A stretch of 64,000 nt of DNA, from the NCBI RefSeq assembly GCF_006542765.1, contig NZ_SKCD01000066.1:62001-126000 (forward strand), in the 5' to 3' direction. Every line of letters starts with the position of its first letter. The first letter of the stretch is position 1. This DNA is from Paenibacillus luteus (lineage in GTDB: Bacteria; Bacillota; Bacilli; Paenibacillales; Paenibacillaceae). Positions 43,463-51,987 of this stretch are shown one piece after another. Position numbers and translations under genes: made by a program. A model generated the notes under the pieces. It searched no databases and was not told the DNA's origin. It worked only from the letters and a program-made list of their open reading frames with translations.

Positions 43463-46400
43463 ATGAAGCAGGCTATGAAAAATGCGAAAAATAAACTTCT
43501 AAAGGTAACACTTGTTATTGCTGTTTTGGTGGCTACTTTGCCATCTTATGTAATTAACGCCGCAAATGATAGTAGCGTTGATACGCCGGCTTTACAATCA
43601 ACGACTGAATACTTATGGCTAGAAGGAGAGAATGCGCAATCCTACGACGGAGGCTACCAAGTTGTCGGAGAAGGGGCTTCCAGCGGCGCCAGTTTTTTGA
43701 AGTTATATACTCATGATGCGAATACCGTCGCTACAGCGAATTATCAATTGGATATTCCAGCAACGGCTAAATATGATATTTGGGTGCTGGGTACGCCTGG
43801 AGATAACATATGGCTGTCGGGTTACAATTGGAAGCTGGATACAGGTGCTTACAGCGCTGCTGGCTCCTTTTACGGAGAAAGCGTATTTACTACGCCGGAT
43901 GGCATGCCATTCTATTGGATTAAGCTGAGCTCTACTGATTTGGAGCAGGGTCAGCACGATTTGGGGTTTCAAACGAATACCCCGAGACAGGGAAATTCGG
44001 ACGGGTTATACTCGCAAGGAATTGATGCCGTGGTGGCTGTGCCGCATGCATGGGAATGGAAGCCTAATGAATTGGAACAGCCTACAAATATGGTTCTTCC
44101 TGAAGCGGATTCCCTGTGGGTAGAAGGAGAGGATGCGCAAGCCATCAATGGAGGATATCAAGTCGCGGGTGAAAGCGCCTCTAGTGGAGCTAGTTATTTG
44201 AAATTATATACTTACGATGCGAATACGGTCGCTACGGCGGATTATCAATTGGATATTCCAGCAACGGCTAAATATGATGTTTGGGTGCTGGGTACGCCTG
44301 GGGATAACGAGTGGTTATCAGGTTACAAGTGGAAGCTGGATACAGGTGTTTATAGCGCTGTTGGCGAAGCTTTCGGAGAAAGCGTGTTTGGTACGCCGGA
44401 AGGCATGCCGTTCTATTGGGTAAAACTAAGCTCAATGGATTTGGAGCAGGGTCAGCACGACTTGAGATTTCTAACGGATACCCCGAGACAAGCCGCGTTG
44501 GACGGTTTATATTCTCAAGGGATTGATGCTGTGGCTGTCGTGCCGCAGGTGTGGGAATGGATACCAAATGGGTTGGAACATCCTGCACCCAAACCCATTA
44601 TTCCTCCTAAATATGTCTGGATGGAAGGCGAAGCTGCTTCTATAACCGGAGAGTATCATTCGAAATATAATGCTAAGGCAAGCGACAAACAAATTCTTGA
44701 AATGTATACAATGGCACCGGGGGCTACGGGCACAGCGGATTATGAGTTTGATATTCCTGAAGCCGGAAGCTATTCCATCTGGGTATTGGCTTCACCCGGA
44801 GATAACCCATGGCTATCCCCATTTAAGTGGAAGCTGGATGCCGCCAGCTATAAAGTCGTCGATTCCCCTTCAGCTAATACGGTGTATGTCACACCGGAAG
44901 GATTGCCTATGTCATGGCAAAAGCTAGGTGTATCTGAATTAAGCCAAGGCCAACATTCGCTAGGTTTCTTAACTGATACGCCAAGGCAGGCCTCTTTAGA
45001 TGGCTTGTATTCGCAAGCAATTGATGCTTGGGTTATCGTTCCGGATTCGTGGGGATGGTCTCCAAAAGGCCTCAATAAGCCTTTTAATGGGCAAGAAGTG
45101 AAATTTAGTTTTGTTAGCGGCGAACTAGATAAGACCATTGTGCAAAGAGAGGACATATTGACCGTCACCACTACGAATAAGGTGGAAGCAGATTTTAACG
45201 GCGAGCTGTACTTCTTTGCCGATCTGATGCTAAACGAAGAAGTCGTATCACGCGAGGTTGTTCCTTCCGTTAAGAAGAGCTGGACGAATGGGGAAGAAAA
45301 TGTTCAGACGATGCAACTGAAAATTCCATTTAATGCACCTGATGGCTCTTACGAGGTGAGAACGGGAATCGTCGATATTCCTTACACGAATGCGCCGGAT
45401 GGTAGCGACTCCGTACTCGTGCAGTCATTCGCAATGGGATCGGCTCAAGGGGATGCGCCGGAGCTTAAGACGGAAATACAGGAATTGATCATACCGCAAC
45501 AAATGAACCGTGAGGCGACCCTGCAGGGAACGGCTTCCTTCGAATTGCTGCAAGCTGTGGATTTCGATACGACAGCCTATCTAAGCTTCTGGAAAGATGA
45601 TGTATTGTGGGGCGTATCGGAGCTTGCATCGGTGAGTACATCTAGCTTGTCCGTCGGTGAAAATAAGGAAGTCGCGTTCGATTTCCAGCTGCCCAAGGAC
45701 ATTCCAGCCGCGAGCTATGTTGTCCGATTTGGACTTCATAAGCTGCAAGCGTTACCATCGACACCGAGCTCGACGGTTGTTTCCACTACGGCATCGAGCG
45801 ATGGCTACAAGCCGCTCACGAATGGCAGCTTCGTTGACAAGAAGCTAGGTGAAACCCACTTTTGGTATGCAGACCAAAACCATACGATGATCTGGGATGG
45901 GGCACCGTTTGTTCCCGTAGGGGGGTTGTTTACCTCTGATTATTTGATTTATTTCTCTACAACGGATGCGGCTGCCAACAAAGCGCGTTGGGAAGACGAT
46001 AAGCAGGTTTTACAGTATATGAAGGCTCAAGGGTTAAAGGATTTGTATATTAATGCCGTCGTACATGGAGCTGGAATACCGGCATGGGCATGGCAGTGGT
46101 TACTCGATTATTTGGATGAAGAAGGATTTACTTACGGTATTCAATTTAATGCGATCAACCACGGAGATGAGGAAGAGGTCGTTCAGACTGCGTATATGCC
46201 TAGGGCGAGCGATGGGGCTACGTCACTCAAGGCAGCCAGCGGCGGACAATTCCTGAAAATGTACACTAAAATTCCCGGCTCTAAAGGGACAGCGGATTAT
46301 TCATTTCATCTTCCAGCCGCGGGGAACTATGACATTTGGGTGCTAGGCACGCCGAATAATCAATCCTATGTTTCCACTTACCAGTGGAAGCTTGACAACG

Positions 46401-49400
46401 GGGCTTATCAATCAACGGGAGCTGCATCTGGCGAACCGGTATATAGTACCATTGAGGCCTTGCAAATCGGATGGCATAAGCTGGATTCTGTACAATTAGC
46501 AAGCGGAACGCATTCACTTGGCTTCTTGACCGACTCGCCGAGACAAAGTGTCAATGACGGCTTATACGCCCAAGGGCTCGACGCGATCGCGGTAGTGCCT
46601 GAAGCTTGGGCATGGACACCGAATGGAATCGCTAAACCGAATCATCCGATCAGTGATTACGCCTGGATTGAGGCGGAATCAGGGAACGTTACAGGAGCCT
46701 ATTTATCCGGTTGGCTGAAAGTGGAGGACATTACCCAAAGTGGCGAAGTCTCTCTCACCGTTCCATCCGCTAACGTTCAGAATGCAGTAGCGCCAGCTTC
46801 AAGCTTTAGCATAACGGCTATATCTAATTTGTTTACAGTCATTAACCCCAAGACGGGGGAAGTGGTCGCTTCGGGCAAAGGGACGGTGGAGAAGCAGAGC
46901 GGCAGCATGCTTGAATTTAAGGCGGATGTCACGGTACCGACTTTAAGTGATGGCACGTATACGGTCTACTTTACTCCTCAGGTGAAATACAAGAGTCACG
47001 TACTGGTCAATATTTGGGATAAGGGAGATCTCTTTCTTGATAAAATCAAGAGCCATGTCAGTAAGTTAAGGCTCGGGCCTAACTTCCGGTTATTCGTAGA
47101 CCCGGTCAATAACGAATCGGGCGTATATGCCGAGAACGAGAGCATGTTGATTGATTCGCCTGTCTATCGCGCTCAATTTATTACGTGGCTGAATAATCGT
47201 TATTCGACGATTGAGGATTTGAATGAGGCATGGAAAATGCTGACACCGCTTCCTTCTTACGAAGCAGCAGCCCGTCTCGTGCCTATCGTGAGGGGGGAGA
47301 GGGAAGAAGCTTGGAAAAACCAGCTTTTGCTAGTCGATTCAGCATCTCCTGATATCATGTACAAAGCGGATGCCTATCAGGGTCGACTGTGGGATGATTA
47401 TGCTGATTTCCGGGACTATTCCTTTAACGATTATCAAATGAAGGTTGCCGACGCTATTAATGAAATTGTATCTATACCTGTTATTTATAAATACGTTTCA
47501 AGCCAAAGGAAGTATTTTATCAACCATAAGCAATCCGGCGGTTTTCAAGGCATAGGTGGAGAAGTATACGGAAATACAGAGTATTTGGTAAGGGAGCGGG
47601 CCGGATATCCTTACTCGGCAGCCGAACAGTCTGCGCAAACGATGTGGCTGATTACAACCGAAACACAGTTAGATGAGAATATGGAGCAGAAGTATAATTC
47701 GGGTGTGAAAGGCTATCCGGATCAGCAAACGATGTACAATCATTTCGATAATTTGATCAAGAGCGGCTCGAAAGGCATTTATGATTTCTTGCTCAATTGC
47801 AGCTATCATACAGCTTGTACCGAAGCTTATGCCTATTACACAGCCAAGCCTATTCAATTTGAATGGCTGGATGAATATCGGACGAATCTATTAGATCCAG
47901 ATTCGTTAGCTGAGCTGGTTGCTTATCGTCCGGAGGTTTATTATGCCTACCCCGCAGGAGAAATGTGGTGGGGACCTAACAGACGCAATGTCGTATTGCC
48001 TGGAAATGACTATCAGGGTGGAGCAACGCTTACGACTGCGAATGACAAATGGGTGCTGCCTACATTCGATCCTAAGGTAAAAACCGATGTACTGCTCGTC
48101 AATCTCGAGGATGATCCAGCGACTACGGTTTATGGAAAAGCATTGCTGGAGTTAGGGAGCTTAAAGGATGGAACGCGAGATACCGTCTATATGGGTTATC
48201 GCCGAAATTTAGGCGCATTGCCGGAGATTGATAGCTATTTCACGAACGAATTTACAACGTTAGAGAATGGGACGGTTGTTCAGGTTCTGAATCCACAGGC
48301 AAGTGCTACCGCTGAGATTGTATATCAGACGGCCGAAGGCAAAGTATGGGCACTCAGGGACGGAAACCTTTGGATTATTGGGGATACAAACTGGATACAA
48401 AGCTTTGAAGGCAAGGAGCCGAAAGGAACGGCCAAGTACATTGATGAGTTGGATTTTGCAGCTGTAAATGGCACTACGCCGACACCATCACCAATAGCAA
48501 CGCCAACGGCAACACCAACGCCAACACCAACGGCAACAGCGACACCAACGCCAACAGCGACACCGACAAGCAACAATAGTAATAAAACAAGTCGTTTTGT
48601 GATCGATGAGGGCAAGGTGATTGTAGAGCTTGGCAGCAATGAAACTCTCTTTTCAGTACCCCTAGAGAAAGTGGGGAACCTTCCTGTGCAGGTGAAATCG
48701 GGAGCGGCCGTATTTACGATTAATCCAGCCGTACTTAGCAGGCTTTCAGAGCAGGCGGGGGTAACATCGGGCGCTATTCTCGAGGTTCAAATGTTGCCTG
48801 TAAAAGATTCGAACATCTCGAACTCTCCGGTACGGGGAGGGAAAGCGCGAGTAGTCGCCGCAGGCCAAGTGTATGAGCTTAGCATTACGTTAACGAAGCC
48901 AGATGGAACGGTGTACACAGCTGAACAAGTATCGGGTGACGTGGAGATCACATTGCCTTTTACAACGGGATTGGATCAGGATCTTCTAGGCATTTATTTC
49001 TTTAACGAGTCTACAAAGCAATGGGAATATGTAGGCGGTACGGTAGATAGGGTTACGGATACGATAAAGGTCAAGCTTAAGCATCTTAGCAAATACGCGG
49101 TGCTGGAGTATAACAAGACTTTCGAGGATGTTCCAGCAGCTCATTGGGCCGCTAGCACACTTCAAGTACTGGCAGCGAAGCATCTTGTAACCGGCGTGAC
49201 CGAATCCATATTCAAGCCTGCAGCCTTGACGACCCGAGCTGAATTCACTGCTCTACTGGTTCGGGCATTAGATCTTGAGCTCACGGACATTGCTACAGGA
49301 TTTAAGGATGTTAAAGCGGATTCGTGGTATGCGAAAAGCGTTCAAGCTGCTGTAGCGGCGGGTATTGTTACAGGAATAAGCGAAGACAGCTTCAGACCGA

Positions 49401-49651
49401 ATCAACCGATCACACGTGCGGAAATAGCGGCTCTGATGGGGAGAGCACTTAAGCTAACGGGGAATACCGCTAGCGGTGATTTGTTCTCCGATACGCAAGA
49501 AATACCACGCTGGGCATTGTCTTACGTAACGGAGCTTAAGCTTGCAGGCCTTGTCCAAGGCAGAACAAACAATCGTTTCGCGCCACAGGAAAAGGCAACG
49601 AGGGCGGAAGCAGCAACCTTTATCTTTGCCATCATCAAGGATAAGAACTAA
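43463..49651 (+). CDS. Giant secreted SLH-anchored multidomain glycosidase (GH42/clan A-like)
   Basis: The protein has 2062 residues. A signal peptide (~1-33) leads into three copies of a ~155-residue beta-rich module (~48-209, 215-375, 383-539) sharing 'WKLD-x-GAY' and 'DGLYSQGIDA', probably carbohydrate binding. Two beta-sandwich regions follow (~540-780). A TIM-barrel-like glycosidase starts at ~795, is interrupted by a fourth module (~915-1060) and another beta domain, and resumes at ~1176; the candidate acid/base is E1218 ('PVNNESG') and the nucleophile E1400 ('TTETQ'), as spaced in GH42-type enzymes. A Thr/Pro linker (~1672-1708), a domain of unknown fold (~1710-1880) and three SLH domains (~1885-2060) anchor it to the wall. 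It lies 46 nt after the permeases. Confidence 0.82.
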   Translation: MKQAMKNAKNKLLKVTLVIAVLVATLPSYVINAANDSSVDTPALQSTTEYLWLEGENAQSYDGGYQVVGEGASSGASFLKLYTHDANTVATANYQLDIPATAKYDIWVLGTPGDNIWLSGYNWKLDTGAYSAAGSFYGESVFTTPDGMPFYWIKLSSTDLEQGQHDLGFQTNTPRQGNSDGLYSQGIDAVVAVPHAWEWKPNELEQPTNMVLPEADSLWVEGEDAQAINGGYQVAGESASSGASYLKLYTYDANTVATADYQLDIPATAKYDVWVLGTPGDNEWLSGYKWKLDTGVYSAVGEAFGESVFGTPEGMPFYWVKLSSMDLEQGQHDLRFLTDTPRQAALDGLYSQGIDAVAVVPQVWEWIPNGLEHPAPKPIIPPKYVWMEGEAASITGEYHSKYNAKASDKQILEMYTMAPGATGTADYEFDIPEAGSYSIWVLASPGDNPWLSPFKWKLDAASYKVVDSPSANTVYVTPEGLPMSWQKLGVSELSQGQHSLGFLTDTPRQASLDGLYSQAIDAWVIVPDSWGWSPKGLNKPFNGQEVKFSFVSGELDKTIVQREDILTVTTTNKVEADFNGELYFFADLMLNEEVVSREVVPSVKKSWTNGEENVQTMQLKIPFNAPDGSYEVRTGIVDIPYTNAPDGSDSVLVQSFAMGSAQGDAPELKTEIQELIIPQQMNREATLQGTASFELLQAVDFDTTAYLSFWKDDVLWGVSELASVSTSSLSVGENKEVAFDFQLPKDIPAASYVVRFGLHKLQALPSTPSSTVVSTTASSDGYKPLTNGSFVDKKLGETHFWYADQNHTMIWDGAPFVPVGGLFTSDYLIYFSTTDAAANKARWEDDKQVLQYMKAQGLKDLYINAVVHGAGIPAWAWQWLLDYLDEEGFTYGIQFNAINHGDEEEVVQTAYMPRASDGATSLKAASGGQFLKMYTKIPGSKGTADYSFHLPAAGNYDIWVLGTPNNQSYVSTYQWKLDNGAYQSTGAASGEPVYSTIEALQIGWHKLDSVQLASGTHSLGFLTDSPRQSVNDGLYAQGLDAIAVVPEAWAWTPNGIAKPNHPISDYAWIEAESGNVTGAYLSGWLKVEDITQSGEVSLTVPSANVQNAVAPASSFSITAISNLFTVINPKTGEVVASGKGTVEKQSGSMLEFKADVTVPTLSDGTYTVYFTPQVKYKSHVLVNIWDKGDLFLDKIKSHVSKLRLGPNFRLFVDPVNNESGVYAENESMLIDSPVYRAQFITWLNNRYSTIEDLNEAWKMLTPLPSYEAAARLVPIVRGEREEAWKNQLLLVDSASPDIMYKADAYQGRLWDDYADFRDYSFNDYQMKVADAINEIVSIPVIYKYVSSQRKYFINHKQSGGFQGIGGEVYGNTEYLVRERAGYPYSAAEQSAQTMWLITTETQLDENMEQKYNSGVKGYPDQQTMYNHFDNLIKSGSKGIYDFLLNCSYHTACTEAYAYYTAKPIQFEWLDEYRTNLLDPDSLAELVAYRPEVYYAYPAGEMWWGPNRRNVVLPGNDYQGGATLTTANDKWVLPTFDPKVKTDVLLVNLEDDPATTVYGKALLELGSLKDGTRDTVYMGYRRNLGALPEIDSYFTNEFTTLENGTVVQVLNPQASATAEIVYQTAEGKVWALRDGNLWIIGDTNWIQSFEGKEPKGTAKYIDELDFAAVNGTTPTPSPIATPTATPTPTPTATATPTPTATPTSNNSNKTSRFVIDEGKVIVELGSNETLFSVPLEKVGNLPVQVKSGAAVFTINPAVLSRLSEQAGVTSGAILEVQMLPVKDSNISNSPVRGGKARVVAAGQVYELSITLTKPDGTVYTAEQVSGDVEITLPFTTGLDQDLLGIYFFNESTKQWEYVGGTVDRVTDTIKVKLKHLSKYAVLEYNKTFEDVPAAHWAASTLQVLAAKHLVTGVTESIFKPAALTTRAEFTALLVRALDLELTDIATGFKDVKADSWYAKSVQAAVAAGIVTGISEDSFRPNQPITRAEIAALMGRALKLTGNTASGDLFSDTQEIPRWALSYVTELKLAGLVQGRTNNRFAPQEKATRAEAATFIFAIIKDKN
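43601..44590 (+). repeat. Tandem duplication of the first two modules in the giant gene
   Basis: Two ~490-bp copies (about 43601-44090 and 44105-44590) are nearly identical over long stretches, for example 43741-43805 against 44238-44305, with a few silent changes. The third copy (44611-45080) and the fourth (46205-46640) are much more diverged. This points to a recent duplication. Confidence 0.85.
48478..48571 (+). repeat. Low-complexity Thr-Pro-Ala linker repeat
   Basis: Short repeats of ACACCAACG/ACGCCAACA type encode alternating Thr-Pro and Thr-Ala. It is a flexible, probably glycosylated linker between the catalytic part and the wall anchor. The repeat also creates a false open frame on the minus strand. 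Confidence 0.9.
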
Positions 49652-49663
49652 GACGGTTAGGAT

Positions 49664-49693
49664 AGCGGCCTCATAGCCTTTCGTGAGGCCGCT
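49664..49693 (+). terminator. Hairpin after the giant glycosidase gene
   Basis: A 10-bp GC-rich stem (49664-49673 with 49684-49693) without a good T-run. It may be a weak terminator or a stabiliser; the GH42 gene 68 nt on may still be read through. Confidence 0.6.
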
Positions 49694-49761
49694 CCACCCC
49701 TCTTCAATTAAAGTAGCGCAGTTGGTCAACAGGGTAATTATCATAAATAAGAGGTGTTAGT

Positions 49762-51918
49762 ATGTCGAAAGCAGGTTTCATTCCTTTTGGTTTTCAGTAT
49801 TACCGTTCCCCAACTCCCTATCGGGATCAATGGGAAGAGGATCTACGCAACCTATCCCAAATGGGATTTAACTGCGTAAAGTTCTGGGTGCAGTGGCGGG
49901 CAAGCCATCCAGCCGAAAACACTTTTGTATTTGACGATATCCGGGAGCTAATGGATATAGCCGGCCGTTATGGATTAAAGGTTGTGCTCAACACCCTATT
50001 TGACGTAGCTCCGGCGTGGTTTTACAAGAAATATCCAGATTCCAAAATGATTACATCAGACGGAACGGTTATTGAACCGAGAGCGTTAAGTTACCGACAA
50101 ATAGGCGGAGCTCCAGGCCCTTGCTATCATCATGCGCCGGGACAACTGGAGAAAGACAAGTTTTTGGCGGAGGCGGTAAAGGCGTTTAGGGATCATCCTG
50201 CTTTGTGGGTATGGGACTTATGGAACGAACCTGAGCTGACAGCCGGAATTAAACGTGAGCTGTCCTTTGATAATCAGGTTTGTTATTGCGGGCATTCTTT
50301 GCAAGCATTCGGAGGATGGCTGGAGCATAAATATGGCACGCTGGAAGCACTTAATTACAAATGGCAGCGTACCTATCAAGATTGGGATGAAATTGAACCC
50401 CCTCGCGGGCAAGCCGTATTTAACGATATGGTCGATTGGCGCTTGTTTATGTCAGATGCTTTAACGGATGACTTGAAAAGCCGCGTAGCGGTAGTCAAGC
50501 AATTCGATTCCATTCATCCTGTCATGGTGCATACCGTTCCCTCCCCGATTTTTAATCTCATTACGGCAGGGTCGGATGATTTCAAATTGGCGGAGCCTTG
50601 CGACTTATTCGGCAATAGCTTGGGATCGTCGGCCTGGTCCGCGGATCTCTTGATCTCAGCGGCGAAGGGAAAGCCGATTATTAATTCGGAAATTCATGCG
50701 CTGCCTGGAAATACGGCACTCAAACCGCAAAAGCTTCCATGGCTAGAGCTGAAAAAACATATATTAATCCCGCTCGCTAGAGGCATAAGCGGTTTTTTGT
50801 TCTGGCAATACCGTCCAGAAGTGCTAGGACATGAGGCGCCAGCATGGGGAAGCACTTACTTGGATGGAAGCGAAACACCGTGGCTAAGGGAAATGGCGAG
50901 CTTAAACGAGACGATTCAAGCGAATCGCAATTCATTGCTCAATTCGTACAGACCGTCGGATGGAGTCGCCATTTTGTTCAGTTCGGAAAACCAAATTGCT
51001 AATTTCTCCGTTTACGCGCATTTGGATACCTATACAGATTCCGTACAAGGAGCACACAAGCTTCTGCATGATTTGAACTACAAGGTCGAATTTATTCATG
51101 ACCATGATATTTCAAAAGAGGAATTGGCCAAGTATAAATGCCTGTGGATGCCTTACCCTCTCTATTTAAACAAACAAATGACGGATGTCATTCGTGAGTG
51201 GGTAAGCGAAGGCGGAATTCTTCTGTCCGAATGCTCCTTTGGAGCTTTGCAAGCGGAGGATGGCACGCATAGTTATCAAGTGCCTGGTTATGGGTTTGAT
51301 GAAGTATTTGGAATACGTGAAACGTGGATTCACTCTATAGAAAATTTAGATCATAGCTATCATCATGTTACGGTTCAATCCAAGCAGAAAATTCCATTGA
51401 ACAGTGCGCTTGGAAATGATCCTGCTCAAGGTTCCTACTACAAAACGGAAATTGAGTTGCTAAGGGATGTAAGAGTTGCCGCTACATTCAGTGAAGATAA
51501 CTCGGCTGCCGTAACGGTTGCAGATTACGGGAAAGGGAAAGCGGTCTGGGTAGGCACCTTACTCGGCGCATCCTATTGGCAAGAAGAGGATAGGAATACG
51601 CTTGATTTTATGCGGAAAATACTTGAGGAAGAGCTTGGTTTGGAGCCTTATGTGAAGGTTCATGGCGATCAGGCTCGTGCAGATGTTCTGGAATGGAAGC
51701 ATGATGGCGAAGAGGGCGCCTTTCTATTTGTTCATAACACGACGAATAGGGCTACGGAGTTTACTGTGAGTTTGCCATTCACCTATGAGCGAGTAACGCC
51801 ATGGTTTCCAGAAGGAGCTAATACCTTAGAAGAGAACGATGTTACCGATTCTATAAGGCTATCCCTAAAAGCAGGCGACATTCAAGTGTTTCAATTGCAT
51901 CAGCCATTTACTCGTTGA
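49762..51918 (+). CDS. GH42 family beta-galactosidase
   Basis: The protein has 718 residues, a TIM barrel (~1-400) with acid/base E156 in 'WDLWNEPEL' and nucleophile E310 in 'NSEIHA', then the Rossmann-like trimerisation domain (~410-630) and a C-terminal beta domain. No signal peptide is present, so it acts in the cytoplasm on imported galactosides. Some GH42 zinc-site cysteines may be represented by 'CYCGHS' (~residue 174). AGAGGTG precedes the ATG. It follows the surface enzyme and precedes the rhamnosidase, so it is part of locus 2. Confidence 0.88.
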   Translation: MSKAGFIPFGFQYYRSPTPYRDQWEEDLRNLSQMGFNCVKFWVQWRASHPAENTFVFDDIRELMDIAGRYGLKVVLNTLFDVAPAWFYKKYPDSKMITSDGTVIEPRALSYRQIGGAPGPCYHHAPGQLEKDKFLAEAVKAFRDHPALWVWDLWNEPELTAGIKRELSFDNQVCYCGHSLQAFGGWLEHKYGTLEALNYKWQRTYQDWDEIEPPRGQAVFNDMVDWRLFMSDALTDDLKSRVAVVKQFDSIHPVMVHTVPSPIFNLITAGSDDFKLAEPCDLFGNSLGSSAWSADLLISAAKGKPIINSEIHALPGNTALKPQKLPWLELKKHILIPLARGISGFLFWQYRPEVLGHEAPAWGSTYLDGSETPWLREMASLNETIQANRNSLLNSYRPSDGVAILFSSENQIANFSVYAHLDTYTDSVQGAHKLLHDLNYKVEFIHDHDISKEELAKYKCLWMPYPLYLNKQMTDVIREWVSEGGILLSECSFGALQAEDGTHSYQVPGYGFDEVFGIRETWIHSIENLDHSYHHVTVQSKQKIPLNSALGNDPAQGSYYKTEIELLRDVRVAATFSEDNSAAVTVADYGKGKAVWVGTLLGASYWQEEDRNTLDFMRKILEEELGLEPYVKVHGDQARADVLEWKHDGEEGAFLFVHNTTNRATEFTVSLPFTYERVTPWFPEGANTLEENDVTDSIRLSLKAGDIQVFQLHQPFTR

Positions 51919-51987
51919 TTCAAGCAGCAGCGCTTTCTGTTATTTGCATAAAAAGACAATCTAACGAAATGGATGGGGACTAGAACA

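Noticed and set aside
48478..48571. Short tandem repeats that might suggest a CRISPR array
   Set aside because: Units are 6-9 nt, in frame with a coding linker, and have no spacers; no cas genes are present.
48325..48639. Open frame on the minus strand with Val/Gly-rich repeats
   Set aside because: It is the shadow of the Thr/Pro/Ala linker repeat in the giant glycosidase; no ribosome site or family match.
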